DNA of 64,000 nucleotides. Source: an uncultured bacterium. Its GTDB lineage: Bacteria; Bacillota_I; Bacilli_A; RF39; UBA660. Within the stretch, counting starts at the first letter, position 1. Each line of letters begins with the position of its first letter. Positions 1-7,918 of this stretch are shown here, piece by piece. Location: the NCBI GenBank assembly GCA_905216155.1, contig CAJMSU010000004.1:1-64000 (forward strand), read 5' to 3'. Made by a program: the position numbers and the translations under genes. Under the pieces are notes generated by a model that worked only from the letters and a program-made list of their open reading frames with translations, was not told where the DNA came from and did not search any database.

Positions 1-1114
1 AGAAATGGTTACTTGCTGTAGACTAGATGGTACTACTAAACAATTTAGAATTCAAAAATTATTTGGTTTCTATGGATACAAAAGAGTTGAAATAGAAGAA
101 GCAGAAGCTGGAGATATAGTAGCAGTAGCAGGTCTTGCTGATATATCTGTAGGTGAGACAATTTGTGATGTTAATAATATTTTACCATTACCAAAACTTC
201 ATATTGATGAACCTACTTTACAAATGACTTTTGGTACTAACTCATCTCCTTTTGTAGGAAGAGATGGTAAAATAGTTACTGCTCGTAAAATAGAAGAACG
301 TTTAACAAGAGAGACACAAAGAGATGTAAGTTTAAAAGTTGAACCATTTACTAATGAATCATTTATAGTTAGTGGTAGAGGTGAACTTCATTTGAGTATT
401 TTAATTGAAAATATGCGTCGTGAGGGATTTGAATTAGAAGTTTCTAAACCTAAGGTTATTATAAAGGAAATTGATGGTGTTAAATATGAACCTTATGAGG
501 AATTACAAATAGATGTACCAGATGAATCAGTTGGTTCAGTTATAGAGCAATTAGGACTTCGTGGTGCAAAAATGGAAAATATGACTAATATGGAAGGTCA
601 AACAAGACTTTTATATACAATTCCATCTCGTGGATTAATTGGCTTTTCTACTGATTTTATGACTTTAACTAAGGGCTATGGAATTATGAGTCATACTTTT
701 AAAGAGTATTTACCATATGAGAATGTTGTAGTTGGTGAAAGAAAACTTGGTGTTTTAGTTTCTATGGAAAATGGAAGTTCAACAGCATATTCTATTGGTA
801 ACTTAGAAGATCGTGGTGTTATGTTTATTGAACCTGGTACTGAAGTTTATGAAGGCATGATAGTTGGAGAATGTAATCGTGATAATGATTTAGCTGTAAA
901 TGTTGTTAAGGGTAAAAACTTAACTAATGTACGTGCTTCTGGATCTGATCATACTGTAGTTTTAAAAAGACCTAGACCAATTTCTTTGGAATATGCACTT
1001 GATTATATTAATTCTGATGAACTTGTAGAAGTTACACCTAATTTTATTCGTTTAAGAAAAATGATACTTAATACTGAAGAAAGAAAAAAATTTGATGCAA
1101 AAAATAAAAAATAG
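1..1114 (+). CDS. typA: Translational GTPase TypA/BipA, C-terminal part (5' end outside window)
   Basis: The reading frame is already open at the window edge, and about 370 residues remain. They match the C-terminal half of TypA/BipA, a ribosome-associated translational GTPase linked to 50S assembly and stress or cold growth. Visible family landmarks are RVEIEEAEAGDIVAVAG (domain 2), DEPTLQMTFGTNSSPF, VSGRGELHLSILIENMRREG (EF-G domain III/V-like region) and SRGLIGFSTDFMTLTKGYG. The GTP-binding G domain lies upstream of the window. The protein ends in a Lys/Asn-rich tail, and its TAG stop leads straight into a terminator hairpin. Family assignment is secure; whether the missing N-terminus is intact cannot be seen. 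Confidence 0.96.
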   Translation, partial: EMVTCCRLDGTTKQFRIQKLFGFYGYKRVEIEEAEAGDIVAVAGLADISVGETICDVNNILPLPKLHIDEPTLQMTFGTNSSPFVGRDGKIVTARKIEERLTRETQRDVSLKVEPFTNESFIVSGRGELHLSILIENMRREGFELEVSKPKVIIKEIDGVKYEPYEELQIDVPDESVGSVIEQLGLRGAKMENMTNMEGQTRLLYTIPSRGLIGFSTDFMTLTKGYGIMSHTFKEYLPYENVVVGERKLGVLVSMENGSSTAYSIGNLEDRGVMFIEPGTEVYEGMIVGECNRDNDLAVNVVKGKNLTNVRASGSDHTVVLKRPRPISLEYALDYINSDELVEVTPNFIRLRKMILNTEERKKFDAKNKK

Positions 1115-1133
1115 CTAGAAATAGCTCTTTTTT
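1113..1133 (+). terminator. Intrinsic terminator after typA
   Basis: A 5-bp stem AGCTA/TAGCT closes on a GAAA tetraloop and is followed by C and six T. The stem begins inside the typA stop codon. Confidence 0.6.
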
Positions 1134-1190
1134 GTTTGCTATTTAATATAAAAATTAGTATAATTGATTTATATTAGTAGAGGTGGTAAC

Positions 1191-1874
1191 ATGATGAAAC
1201 ATAAAAACAAGAGTAAAGATTTGGAGTTAACAAAGACATTAGTCCTTAATTTTAATGAAGTTGAAGATATTGCTAAGTTTGAAAAGAAGACTAGTAAAAA
1301 ACCAGCAATTATAATTGCAATTATAGGTTTATTTGCAATTTTTACAGGAGTAATTTATCCTAGTGTTTATTCTATGGTAAAAAAAGATAATAATATTTCT
1401 TCTGATAGTAAATTAAGAGAGAATACAGAGGTTGTTAATATATCTGATGGTCTTACTTGTATGAAAGCTGATACTGATTCTGTTAATTTGCTTACTAACA
1501 CTACTACTTATAACTTTAAATTTGATAAAAATGGACTTTCAAATTATGAGAAAACTTTAAATATAGCATCTACTAATCCAAGTTTAGTTGAAACACCTAA
1601 AGTTATGATTGATATTAATAGTATGGTAGATCCTTTAATAATTACTCCAATTACTGGATATACTTTATATAAGAGTATGAAAAATGATGCTACTAATGTT
1701 AATATAGTAAATAATTATACTGTTAAGTTAGTAGTTGATTTTACTACATTTAATTCTAATAGTTTAAGTGATCAATATAATGCAAATGATTTCTTTAGAG
1801 TTATCTATAAAAAGGGAGATAGTTTTAATAACATTAAAAATAGTTTAAGTAATATGGGATATAACTGTAAATAA
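1191..1874 (+). CDS. Hypothetical single-pass membrane protein
   Basis: The product has about 227 residues and I do not recognise a family. I chose the ATG at 1191 because AGGTGG at 1181-1186 is correctly spaced; the longer reading from 1164 runs through that ribosome binding site. The first ~37 residues are charged and cytoplasmic (LNFNEVEDIAKFEKKTSKK). A membrane segment follows (about residues 38-60, IIIAIIGLFAIFTGVIYPSV), then a ~165-residue Ser/Thr/Asn-rich external part. The two external Cys (in SDGLTCMKAD and at the second-last residue) could form a disulfide. It is a monocistronic unit between typA and convergent rpmB, ended by a large structured terminator. Confidence 0.7.
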   Translation: MMKHKNKSKDLELTKTLVLNFNEVEDIAKFEKKTSKKPAIIIAIIGLFAIFTGVIYPSVYSMVKKDNNISSDSKLRENTEVVNISDGLTCMKADTDSVNLLTNTTTYNFKFDKNGLSNYEKTLNIASTNPSLVETPKVMIDINSMVDPLIITPITGYTLYKSMKNDATNVNIVNNYTVKLVVDFTTFNSNSLSDQYNANDFFRVIYKKGDSFNNIKNSLSNMGYNCK

Positions 1875-1950
1875 AAAGTACTATAGTAGTGAATTGGCCT
1901 TGTTTCTTGGACATAAGAAACTTGGTTCATATCACAGTAGTACTTTTTTT
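1874..1950 (+). terminator. Elaborate ~75-nt terminator or small structured RNA
   Basis: The outer stem AAAAGTACTA (1874-1883) pairs with TAGTACTTTT (1938-1947). A middle GTGA/TCAC helix (1889-1892, 1932-1935) and an inner GTTTCTT/AAGAAAC helix (1902-1908, 1915-1921) sit on top, with a small GGACAT apical loop and a T run at the 3' end. It is much larger than the other terminators in this window. Confidence 0.6.
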
Positions 1951-1954
1951 GTAT

Positions 1955-1982
1955 AAAAAAAGCTGCAATTAAGCAGCTTTTT
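1955..1982 (-). terminator. rpmB terminator built into its last codons
   Basis: A 10-bp stem AAAAAGCTGC/GCAGCTTTTT surrounds a 6-nt loop that contains the rpmB stop codon. The last Lys-Ala-Ala codons therefore form one arm. Because T runs flank both sides it may work in both directions. Confidence 0.8.
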
Positions 1983-2148
1983 GACCTTTTAATAAAGTTC
2001 TTTTTTCTTTAGTAGAAATTCTTACTTTAGTACCATCTTCAAGTCTTACAACTTGTAAGTTTAAATTTTGTCTTTTTTTAGTAGCGTTTAAAGCATGAGA
2101 TCTTTTATTTTTAACGTTACCAACTCTATTTGATACATTGATTGCCAT
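1969..2148 (-). CDS. rpmB: 50S ribosomal protein L28
   Basis: The product is a 59-residue basic protein, a structural component of the large ribosomal subunit. The signature NKRSHALNATKKRQNLNLQVVR matches the L28 core (RSHAxNAxKR...NLQxVR). The N-terminus MAINVSNRVGNVK has no Cys, so this is the zinc-free form. I chose the ATG at 2146-2148 because a strong AGGAGGG site lies just upstream on the minus strand (2153-2159); a longer in-frame reading to 2193 starts before that site. It is transcribed opposite to dnaE and convergent with the hypothetical gene at 1191. The terminator overlaps its 3' codons. Confidence 0.95.
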   Translation of the reverse strand: MAINVSNRVGNVKNKRSHALNATKKRQNLNLQVVRLEDGTKVRISTKEKRTLLKGQKAA

Positions 2149-2271
2149 AATATCCCTCCTTCGGTTTCTCTTTCTGCTTAATAACTTTATCATAAAAAAA
2201 ATATAAAGTCAAATAAAAGCGTTCATATCAATTGATTTTTATGTTAAAATATTACAAAAGGAGGGTTATTT

Positions 2272-5229
2272 ATGTATATACCATTATTTAATAAGAGTAA
2301 TTATTCATTACTTTCTAGTATGTTAAAAATTGATGATATTATATCTTATGCTGTTGATAATAATCTTCCTAAGATTGCACTTACTGATACTAATATGTAT
2401 GGTGCAATGGAATTTATAAAAAAATGTAAGTCTAAGAATATAGAACCAATAATAGGTTTGCATATATTATGTGATGATTTTTCTATTATATTGCTTGCTA
2501 AAGATTATGATGGATATAAATCATTAATAAAACTTTCTACTATACAAAATGAAAGAGTAGTTACTTTTGAAGATATTGAAAAATATAAGAATGAGGTTAT
2601 TTGTTTATTACCTTTTAAATACGTTAATAAATATGATTATTTATCTAATATATATGATGATTTATATTTGGGATATTCTAATAAATCAATGGAAAAAGAT
2701 GCTATTCAGATAACTGGTAATGTAGTTTTTTTAAGAGAGGGTTTATATTACAATTTAGATGATGGTATGTATTTATCTTATTTATATAAAATTAGAGATG
2801 GTAAAACTATAAGTGATGATGTTTCTTATGATATAGAGGGTCATGAATTAAATATTAGAAATGTTTTTGATTATACAGATAATGTTGGAATATTAAATAC
2901 TATTAAGATAAGTGATATGTGTCATTTAGAATTTCCTAAGGCAAAAATTTTACTTCCTATATATGATGTTAGTGATCCTAGTAAATATTTGTTTGAATTA
3001 TGTAAAGCAGGATTAAATAAAAGATGTAATGGTAATGTTTTAGATGTTTATAAAAAAAGACTTAGTTATGAACTAAAAGTAATAGATGAGATGGGTTTTT
3101 CTAATTATTTTTTAGTAGTTTATGATTTTATTAAATTTGCTAAGAAAAATAAAATATTAGTAGGTCCTGGTAGGGGTAGTGCAGCTGGTTCGATAGTAGC
3201 ATATTCTTTGGGAATTACAGATATAGATCCTATTAAATATGATTTATTATTTGAAAGATTTTTAAATCCTGAGAGAAAAACTATGCCTGATATTGATACT
3301 GATTTTCCTGATAATAAAAGGGATTTAGTGATAGATTATGTTGTAAATAAGTATGGTAAGAAAAGGGTTGCTGGTATTGTTACTTTTGGTACTATGGGTG
3401 TAAAACAGGTATTAAGAGATGTTGGTAGAGTTTTAAATATTCCCAGTTATAAGATTGATGGTTTAAATAAATTTGTTCCTGGTTTTACTAAAAGTAAATT
3501 AAAAGATTTTTATAATAATAATTTAGGATTTAAAGCTAGAATAGATAGTGATATTACACTTACAAAATTATATAATATAGCACTAAAGTTTGAAGGCTTT
3601 CCTAGGCATACTTCTTCTCATGCTGCTGGTATTGTTATGTGTCAAGTTAATCTTGATGAGGTTGTTCCACTTACTGTTAGTGAAGGAATGTATTTAACTA
3701 GTTATTCTATGGAATATTTGGAAGAACTTGGCCTTTTAAAAATGGATTTTTTAGGACTTAAAAATTTGACTATTATTGATAATATTATTAATGATATAAA
3801 ATTATCTACAGGTGAAGTTATTAATTTTAATGATATTCCACTTGATGATAGTGATACTTTGAATATATTTACTACGGCTAATACTAGTGGAATATTTCAA
3901 TTTGAATCTGCTGGAATGAGAAACTTTTTAAGAAATTTACGTCCTAATACTTTTGAAGATATCTTTGCTGCTATTGCTCTTTTTAGACCTGGTCCGGCTA
4001 TTAATATAGACTCATACATTAAGAGAAAACACAATGAAGAGAAAATTACGTATTTGGATAAATCTCTTGAGCCAATTTTGAAAAATACTTATGGAATTTT
4101 AATATATCAGGAACAAATAATGCAGGTAGCAAGAGTTTTTGCAGGATATTCATTAGGTGAAGCTGATATTTTGAGACGTGCTATGAGTAAGAAAAAAGTT
4201 GATTTATTAAAAGGTGAAGAAGATAAGTTTATAAGTAAAAGTCAGAAGTTAGGACATAGTTATGAGCTTTCTAAAAAGATATTTGATTTGATACTTAATT
4301 TTGCAGGATACGGATTTAACAGAAGTCATTCAGTTGCTTATTCATTAATTGCTTATAAAATGGCTTATTTGAAATGTCATTATAGAAGTTTCTTTTTTGC
4401 TAATTTACTTACTAATGTTATTGGAAGTGAAGTAAAGTCACATGAATATATAATGGAGGCTAAATCTAATAAAATAGAAGTAGTTAAGCCAAATATTAAT
4501 TTAAGTAGTTCTGGATATATTGTTAATGGAGGTAAAATAATTTATCCTTTTTCTAATATTAAGTCTATTGGTAGTGTAGTTGCTAATAAAATAATAGAGG
4601 AAAGAATTAAGGGTGAATTTGTAGATATATATGATGCTTTTAGTAGACTTTTTATTGCAGGTGTTGGAAAGAAGAATTTGGAAACATTAATAAAAGCTTC
4701 AGTATTTGATATTTTTAATTATAATAGAGCAACACTTATTTATAATTTAGATAGTTTATTTAATTATGCAGAACTTACTAAGGATATAGATCCTTCTTTA
4801 GTTATGAGACCAGATATTATAATTAGAGAAGAATATGACAAATTATATTTATTAGAGATGGAAAAGGAAGTGTTTGGTTTTTATTTATCTAATCATCCTA
4901 CTACTTTTTATATTAAAGATAACAGTGATTCTATATTACTTAGAGATGTTTCTAAATATTTTTCTAGGATAGTTAGTACTTTAATACTTGTTGATAAGAT
5001 AAAGGTTATAAAAACTAAAAAGGGTGAAGAAATGGCATTTGTTACAGGAAGTGATTCAACAGCTACTTTGGAATATACTTTGTTTCCAAGAGTATATAAA
5101 TTATTTAGTGATATAAAACCTGGTGATTTATTAAAAGTAGTTGGTAAGGTAGAAAAAAGACTTGATCAAATACAAATAGTTGCTTCTAAAATAGAATATT
5201 TAAAGGGATTTGATGATGATGAAAAATAA
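2272..5229 (+). CDS. dnaE: DNA polymerase III subunit alpha (DnaE type)
   Basis: The product is the replicative DNA polymerase catalytic subunit (985 residues), of the DnaE rather than the PolC type. From the N-terminus: a PHP-like domain (about 1-270), then the family C palm with PGRGSAAGS and PDIDTDFPD (D340, D342 and D344, catalytic metal ligands), the finger/thumb region with GYGFNRSHSVAYSLIAYKMAYLK, a helix-hairpin-helix segment (GVGKKNLETLIKASVFD), and an OB-fold near the C-terminus. It is shorter than E. coli DnaE (~1160), in line with compact Bacilli/Mollicutes forms. The PHP start reads PLFNKSNYSLL, so the usual His of the HxH motif is absent and exonuclease activity is unlikely. Ribosome binding site AGGAGGG precedes the ATG. 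The 3' end overlaps lspA. Confidence 0.96.
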   Translation: MYIPLFNKSNYSLLSSMLKIDDIISYAVDNNLPKIALTDTNMYGAMEFIKKCKSKNIEPIIGLHILCDDFSIILLAKDYDGYKSLIKLSTIQNERVVTFEDIEKYKNEVICLLPFKYVNKYDYLSNIYDDLYLGYSNKSMEKDAIQITGNVVFLREGLYYNLDDGMYLSYLYKIRDGKTISDDVSYDIEGHELNIRNVFDYTDNVGILNTIKISDMCHLEFPKAKILLPIYDVSDPSKYLFELCKAGLNKRCNGNVLDVYKKRLSYELKVIDEMGFSNYFLVVYDFIKFAKKNKILVGPGRGSAAGSIVAYSLGITDIDPIKYDLLFERFLNPERKTMPDIDTDFPDNKRDLVIDYVVNKYGKKRVAGIVTFGTMGVKQVLRDVGRVLNIPSYKIDGLNKFVPGFTKSKLKDFYNNNLGFKARIDSDITLTKLYNIALKFEGFPRHTSSHAAGIVMCQVNLDEVVPLTVSEGMYLTSYSMEYLEELGLLKMDFLGLKNLTIIDNIINDIKLSTGEVINFNDIPLDDSDTLNIFTTANTSGIFQFESAGMRNFLRNLRPNTFEDIFAAIALFRPGPAINIDSYIKRKHNEEKITYLDKSLEPILKNTYGILIYQEQIMQVARVFAGYSLGEADILRRAMSKKKVDLLKGEEDKFISKSQKLGHSYELSKKIFDLILNFAGYGFNRSHSVAYSLIAYKMAYLKCHYRSFFFANLLTNVIGSEVKSHEYIMEAKSNKIEVVKPNINLSSSGYIVNGGKIIYPFSNIKSIGSVVANKIIEERIKGEFVDIYDAFSRLFIAGVGKKNLETLIKASVFDIFNYNRATLIYNLDSLFNYAELTKDIDPSLVMRPDIIIREEYDKLYLLEMEKEVFGFYLSNHPTTFYIKDNSDSILLRDVSKYFSRIVSTLILVDKIKVIKTKKGEEMAFVTGSDSTATLEYTLFPRVYKLFSDIKPGDLLKVVGKVEKRLDQIQIVASKIEYLKGFDDDEK

Positions 5230-5680
5230 AGAGAAGATATATAGTATAGCGTGTATTTTACTTATGATAGATCAATTTATTAAAGTATGTATTAAGTCTA
5301 ATATGAAATTATTTGAAGAAATAAAAATTATTCCTAAATTCTTTTCTATATATTATGTTGAAAATAAGGGAGCTGCTTTTTCTATTTTTGCAGGGTGGAC
5401 TTTTATTCTTATAATTATTAGTTTTATTTCATTATATGTGTTAGATAGATATATAAAAAAAGAAATTAATTTTTCTAAATTAAAGATTTTATCAATTGGT
5501 TTTATTATAGGTGGAATAATTGGAAATTTAGTTGACAGGATTTTTTATGGATCTGTTATAGATTATTTATCATTTAATCTATTTGGATATAGTGCTCCTA
5601 TATTTAATGTAGCAGACATTGGAATTACTGTTGGTTCTATTATATTAGTAATTTCACTCTTGTTTGAAAAGGGTAGTTAG
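5216..5680 (+). CDS. lspA: Lipoprotein signal peptidase (signal peptidase II)
   Basis: The product is an aspartic membrane protease that removes signal peptides from prolipoproteins after diacylglyceryl transfer. About 154 residues with four predicted TM helices. Family motifs are visible: ENKGAAFSIF, GGIIGNLVDRIFYGSVIDYLSF (first catalytic Asp in NLVDR) and FNVADIGITVGSIIL (second catalytic Asp). Three consecutive ATG codons (5213, 5216, 5219) overlap the end of dnaE. The ribosome binding site AAAGGGA ends at 5208, so 5216 is the best-spaced start but its neighbours are possible. It is translationally coupled to dnaE. Confidence 0.95.
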   Translation: MMKNKEKIYSIACILLMIDQFIKVCIKSNMKLFEEIKIIPKFFSIYYVENKGAAFSIFAGWTFILIIISFISLYVLDRYIKKEINFSKLKILSIGFIIGGIIGNLVDRIFYGSVIDYLSFNLFGYSAPIFNVADIGITVGSIILVISLLFEKGS

Positions 5681-5683
5681 ATA

Positions 5684-5712
5684 TTTACAATTTTAATCTA
5701 TTATGTTATAAT
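5684..5712 (+). promoter_or_regulatory. SigA-type promoter, extended -10
   Basis: TTTACA (5684-5689), a 17-nt spacer and TATAAT (5707-5712), with TGT immediately before the -10. It drives the gene at 5740. Confidence 0.75.
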
Positions 5713-5739
5713 ATATAACGATTTTATTGGGGTGGTTAT

Positions 5740-6339
5740 ATGTTGGTTGATAGAAGATGTGAAAATATAAGAGAAGAGATTAATAGATTAAAACAGGCTA
5801 AAAGAGATTTAAAATTAAAAATAAAAAATATTAATAATATGTTAAAACAAGAAAAGCGAAAATTATCTAATATTAAAAATAATGAAGTAGATGATGAATT
5901 GATAGATAAATATATGCAGTTATTTAATATTGATAAGGTAAGTTACTATGAATTACATAGGTATGATGACGAAAAAATTATATTAGATGTTTTTTATGAT
6001 GATTTTATGGCAAATATTTTTATTAGTCATGATGAAATATTTTTTAAATCTTTAGTTAGTAGTTTATGTGATGATAATAGTAAAGAAATTGATACTTATT
6101 ATAATTTTGATCAAGTTAGTTATATTTATAGACTTGATGGTGAAGAGTTAAAGATTAAAAAACATGAACAAAAAAATGTTACAATAAAATATAATGATGA
6201 AAGAGACTTTGAAGAATTTACGAATAGTTATAATGATGAGGATAGTTATAATATGGGATCTTTTGATATTGATTTTATGAATAAGGATACTATTGATAGA
6301 ATTATAAATAATAAGTATGTAAAAAAACTAGTAAAATAG
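5740..6339 (+). CDS. Hypothetical protein with N-terminal coiled coil
   Basis: 199 residues, no family recognised. Residues 1-50 are a Lys/Arg/Glu-rich amphipathic helix (REEINRLKQAKRDLKLKIKN) typical of a coiled coil. The remainder is acidic and rich in Asp, Tyr and Asn, with no membrane segment or signal peptide, so it is probably cytoplasmic. The start has GGGGTGG at 5729-5735 and a good own promoter. It lies between lspA and the pseudouridine synthase, but its promoter and the spacing suggest an independent unit. Confidence 0.75.
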   Translation: MLVDRRCENIREEINRLKQAKRDLKLKIKNINNMLKQEKRKLSNIKNNEVDDELIDKYMQLFNIDKVSYYELHRYDDEKIILDVFYDDFMANIFISHDEIFFKSLVSSLCDDNSKEIDTYYNFDQVSYIYRLDGEELKIKKHEQKNVTIKYNDERDFEEFTNSYNDEDSYNMGSFDIDFMNKDTIDRIINNKYVKKLVK

Positions 6340-6395
6340 TTTTTTGATTTTTAATATGGTTTATTTATGTTATTATAATTGTAGGACGTGATATT

Positions 6396-7283
6396 ATGAT
6401 AGAAGTTGTTGATATAGAGAGTAAAAGAATAGATAGTTATTTGGCTGATTATTTAAATATTTCTCGTAGTAAGGTACAGAGGTTAATAAAGGATGGGCAA
6501 GTATTAGTTAATGATAACAAAGTTAGTTCTAATTATAAGGTAAAAAATGGGGATATGATTTTAGTTAATGATGATCTTAATTTTGAAATAGATGTTAAGG
6601 CAGAAAATATTTTTGTTGATGTTTTATATGAAGATGATGATTTACTTGTAATTAATAAAAAAAGTGGTATGGTAGTACATCCTGCTCCTGGACATTATAC
6701 TGGTACTTTGGTTAATGCACTTTTATATAGATTTAATTTAAGTAATAAAGATAAAATTAGACCTGGTATAGTTCACAGATTAGATAAGGATACTAGTGGA
6801 GTTATGTTGGTGGCAAAAAATGATTATACTCATGATAAATTAGCTACTATGATAGCAAATAAGGAAGTGGAAAGACATTATTTGGCAATTGTTTCTGGTG
6901 TTATTAATCATGATACTGGTACAATAGATGCTCCAATAGGTAGAGATATTAATAATAGACAAAAGATGGCTGTTACTGATGTTAATGCAAAACGTGCTGT
7001 TACTAATTTTAGGGTATTAGAAACTTTTAAAAATAATACTTTAATTGAATGTGTTTTGGAAACTGGTAGAACTCACCAAATAAGAGTACATCTTTCATAT
7101 ATTGGACATCCAGTAGTTAATGACCCTTTATATGGTTTTGGTAAGGCAAGTGAATTTGGTCAGATGTTACATTCTAAAAGTATTAGTTTTTTACATCCTA
7201 GAAGTGGTAAAAGGTTATATTTTGAGGTTGATCCTCCTGAAGAATTTATGGATAAGCTTAATGAACTTAGAAGTGAGGGATAA
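6396..7283 (+). CDS. RluA/RluD-family ribosomal pseudouridine synthase
   Basis: The product isomerises specific uridines in 23S rRNA (or tRNA) to pseudouridine. It has an N-terminal S4 RNA-binding domain (about 5-75, RIDSYLADYLNISRSKVQRLIKDGQVLVN), then the catalytic domain with the signature GIVHRLDKDTSGVMLVAKN, where D130 of HRLDxxTSG is the nucleophile. Further family motifs are VVHPAPGH, TGRTHQIRVHLSYIGHPVVNDPLYG and LHSKSISFLHP. The length of 295 is usual for RluD. In Bacilli this gene (YlyB) follows lspA, and here it follows with one gene between. RluD-like is the best fit; substrate specificity cannot be read from sequence. Confidence 0.93.
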   Translation: MIEVVDIESKRIDSYLADYLNISRSKVQRLIKDGQVLVNDNKVSSNYKVKNGDMILVNDDLNFEIDVKAENIFVDVLYEDDDLLVINKKSGMVVHPAPGHYTGTLVNALLYRFNLSNKDKIRPGIVHRLDKDTSGVMLVAKNDYTHDKLATMIANKEVERHYLAIVSGVINHDTGTIDAPIGRDINNRQKMAVTDVNAKRAVTNFRVLETFKNNTLIECVLETGRTHQIRVHLSYIGHPVVNDPLYGFGKASEFGQMLHSKSISFLHPRSGKRLYFEVDPPEEFMDKLNELRSEG

Positions 7284-7285
7284 AT

Positions 7286-7753
7286 ATGGATGATTATAAA
7301 TTAGCAATTATTAATGATAAGGATAATGGTATAGAAAAAATTGGTTCAAGGAAAAATGATGATTTACATATTATATGTTTACTTAATTATATAAAAGAAA
7401 AGTATAGTGATAATAAACTTTTGAATCAATTAAATGAAAGACATACTCCTGATGCTGTTGGATATTATTTAACATTATTTGATAATAATATTTTGTTTTT
7501 TAATACTACAACTGATGTTTCTAAATATGGTAAAACAGGATTTTTTATGTTTCCAAAAGAAATAAGTGATAATCAAAGGATAAAATTATATGAATTTGCA
7601 GATGAAATAAATGATTATTTTATTGATATTGCGTATGATTTTACTGTTGATGATGGATTTTTAAATGCTAGTGAATTAAAATCAGCTGGTGTTGGCGATA
7701 TTTCTAATTTGTTAGATACTTATTTTGAAAAGAAACATAATAAGATTAAATAG
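7286..7753 (+). CDS. Hypothetical cytoplasmic protein
   Basis: 155 residues with no recognised family, no signal peptide and no membrane segment. The start lies 3 nt after the pseudouridine synthase stop, so the two are cotranscribed and probably translationally coupled. Composition is acidic with alternating hydrophobic and charged stretches (DAVGYYLTLFDNNILFF), suggesting a small alpha/beta fold. It is followed by a clear terminator, making it the last gene of the unit. Confidence 0.75.
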   Translation: MDDYKLAIINDKDNGIEKIGSRKNDDLHIICLLNYIKEKYSDNKLLNQLNERHTPDAVGYYLTLFDNNILFFNTTTDVSKYGKTGFFMFPKEISDNQRIKLYEFADEINDYFIDIAYDFTVDDGFLNASELKSAGVGDISNLLDTYFEKKHNKIK

Positions 7754-7754
7754 A

Positions 7755-7792
7755 AAGTAAACTTATGTAAAATGGGTTTACTTCTTTTTTTT
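7755..7792 (+). terminator. Intrinsic terminator
   Basis: AAGTAAAC (7755-7762) pairs with GTTTACTT (7776-7783), followed by C and eight T. Confidence 0.8.
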
Positions 7793-7866
7793 ATAGAATT
7801 ATAATTATGGTGTTATTTGTTGTAGTTAGACAGTAACTTATTGGTATACAAAATGATGTGTAACTA

Positions 7867-7895
7867 TTGACTTTTTCGTTAAAATGGTGTATTAT
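7867..7895 (+). promoter_or_regulatory. Promoter of the HAD-acyl ligase/plsC unit
   Basis: TTGACT (7867-7872), 17-nt spacer, TATTAT (7890-7895). The -10 lies in the centre of an inverted repeat. Confidence 0.7.
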
Positions 7896-7905
7896 ATGCA
7901 CCATT
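7883..7905 (+). promoter_or_regulatory. Candidate operator: inverted repeat over the -10 box
   Basis: Perfect 7-bp arms AATGGTG (7883-7889) and CACCATT (7899-7905) flank a 9-nt centre that contains the -10 sequence. A repressor bound here would block RNA polymerase. The arms do not match the FapR, FabT or CcpA sites that I know. Confidence 0.5.
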
Positions 7906-7918
7906 AAAGGGGGATTAT

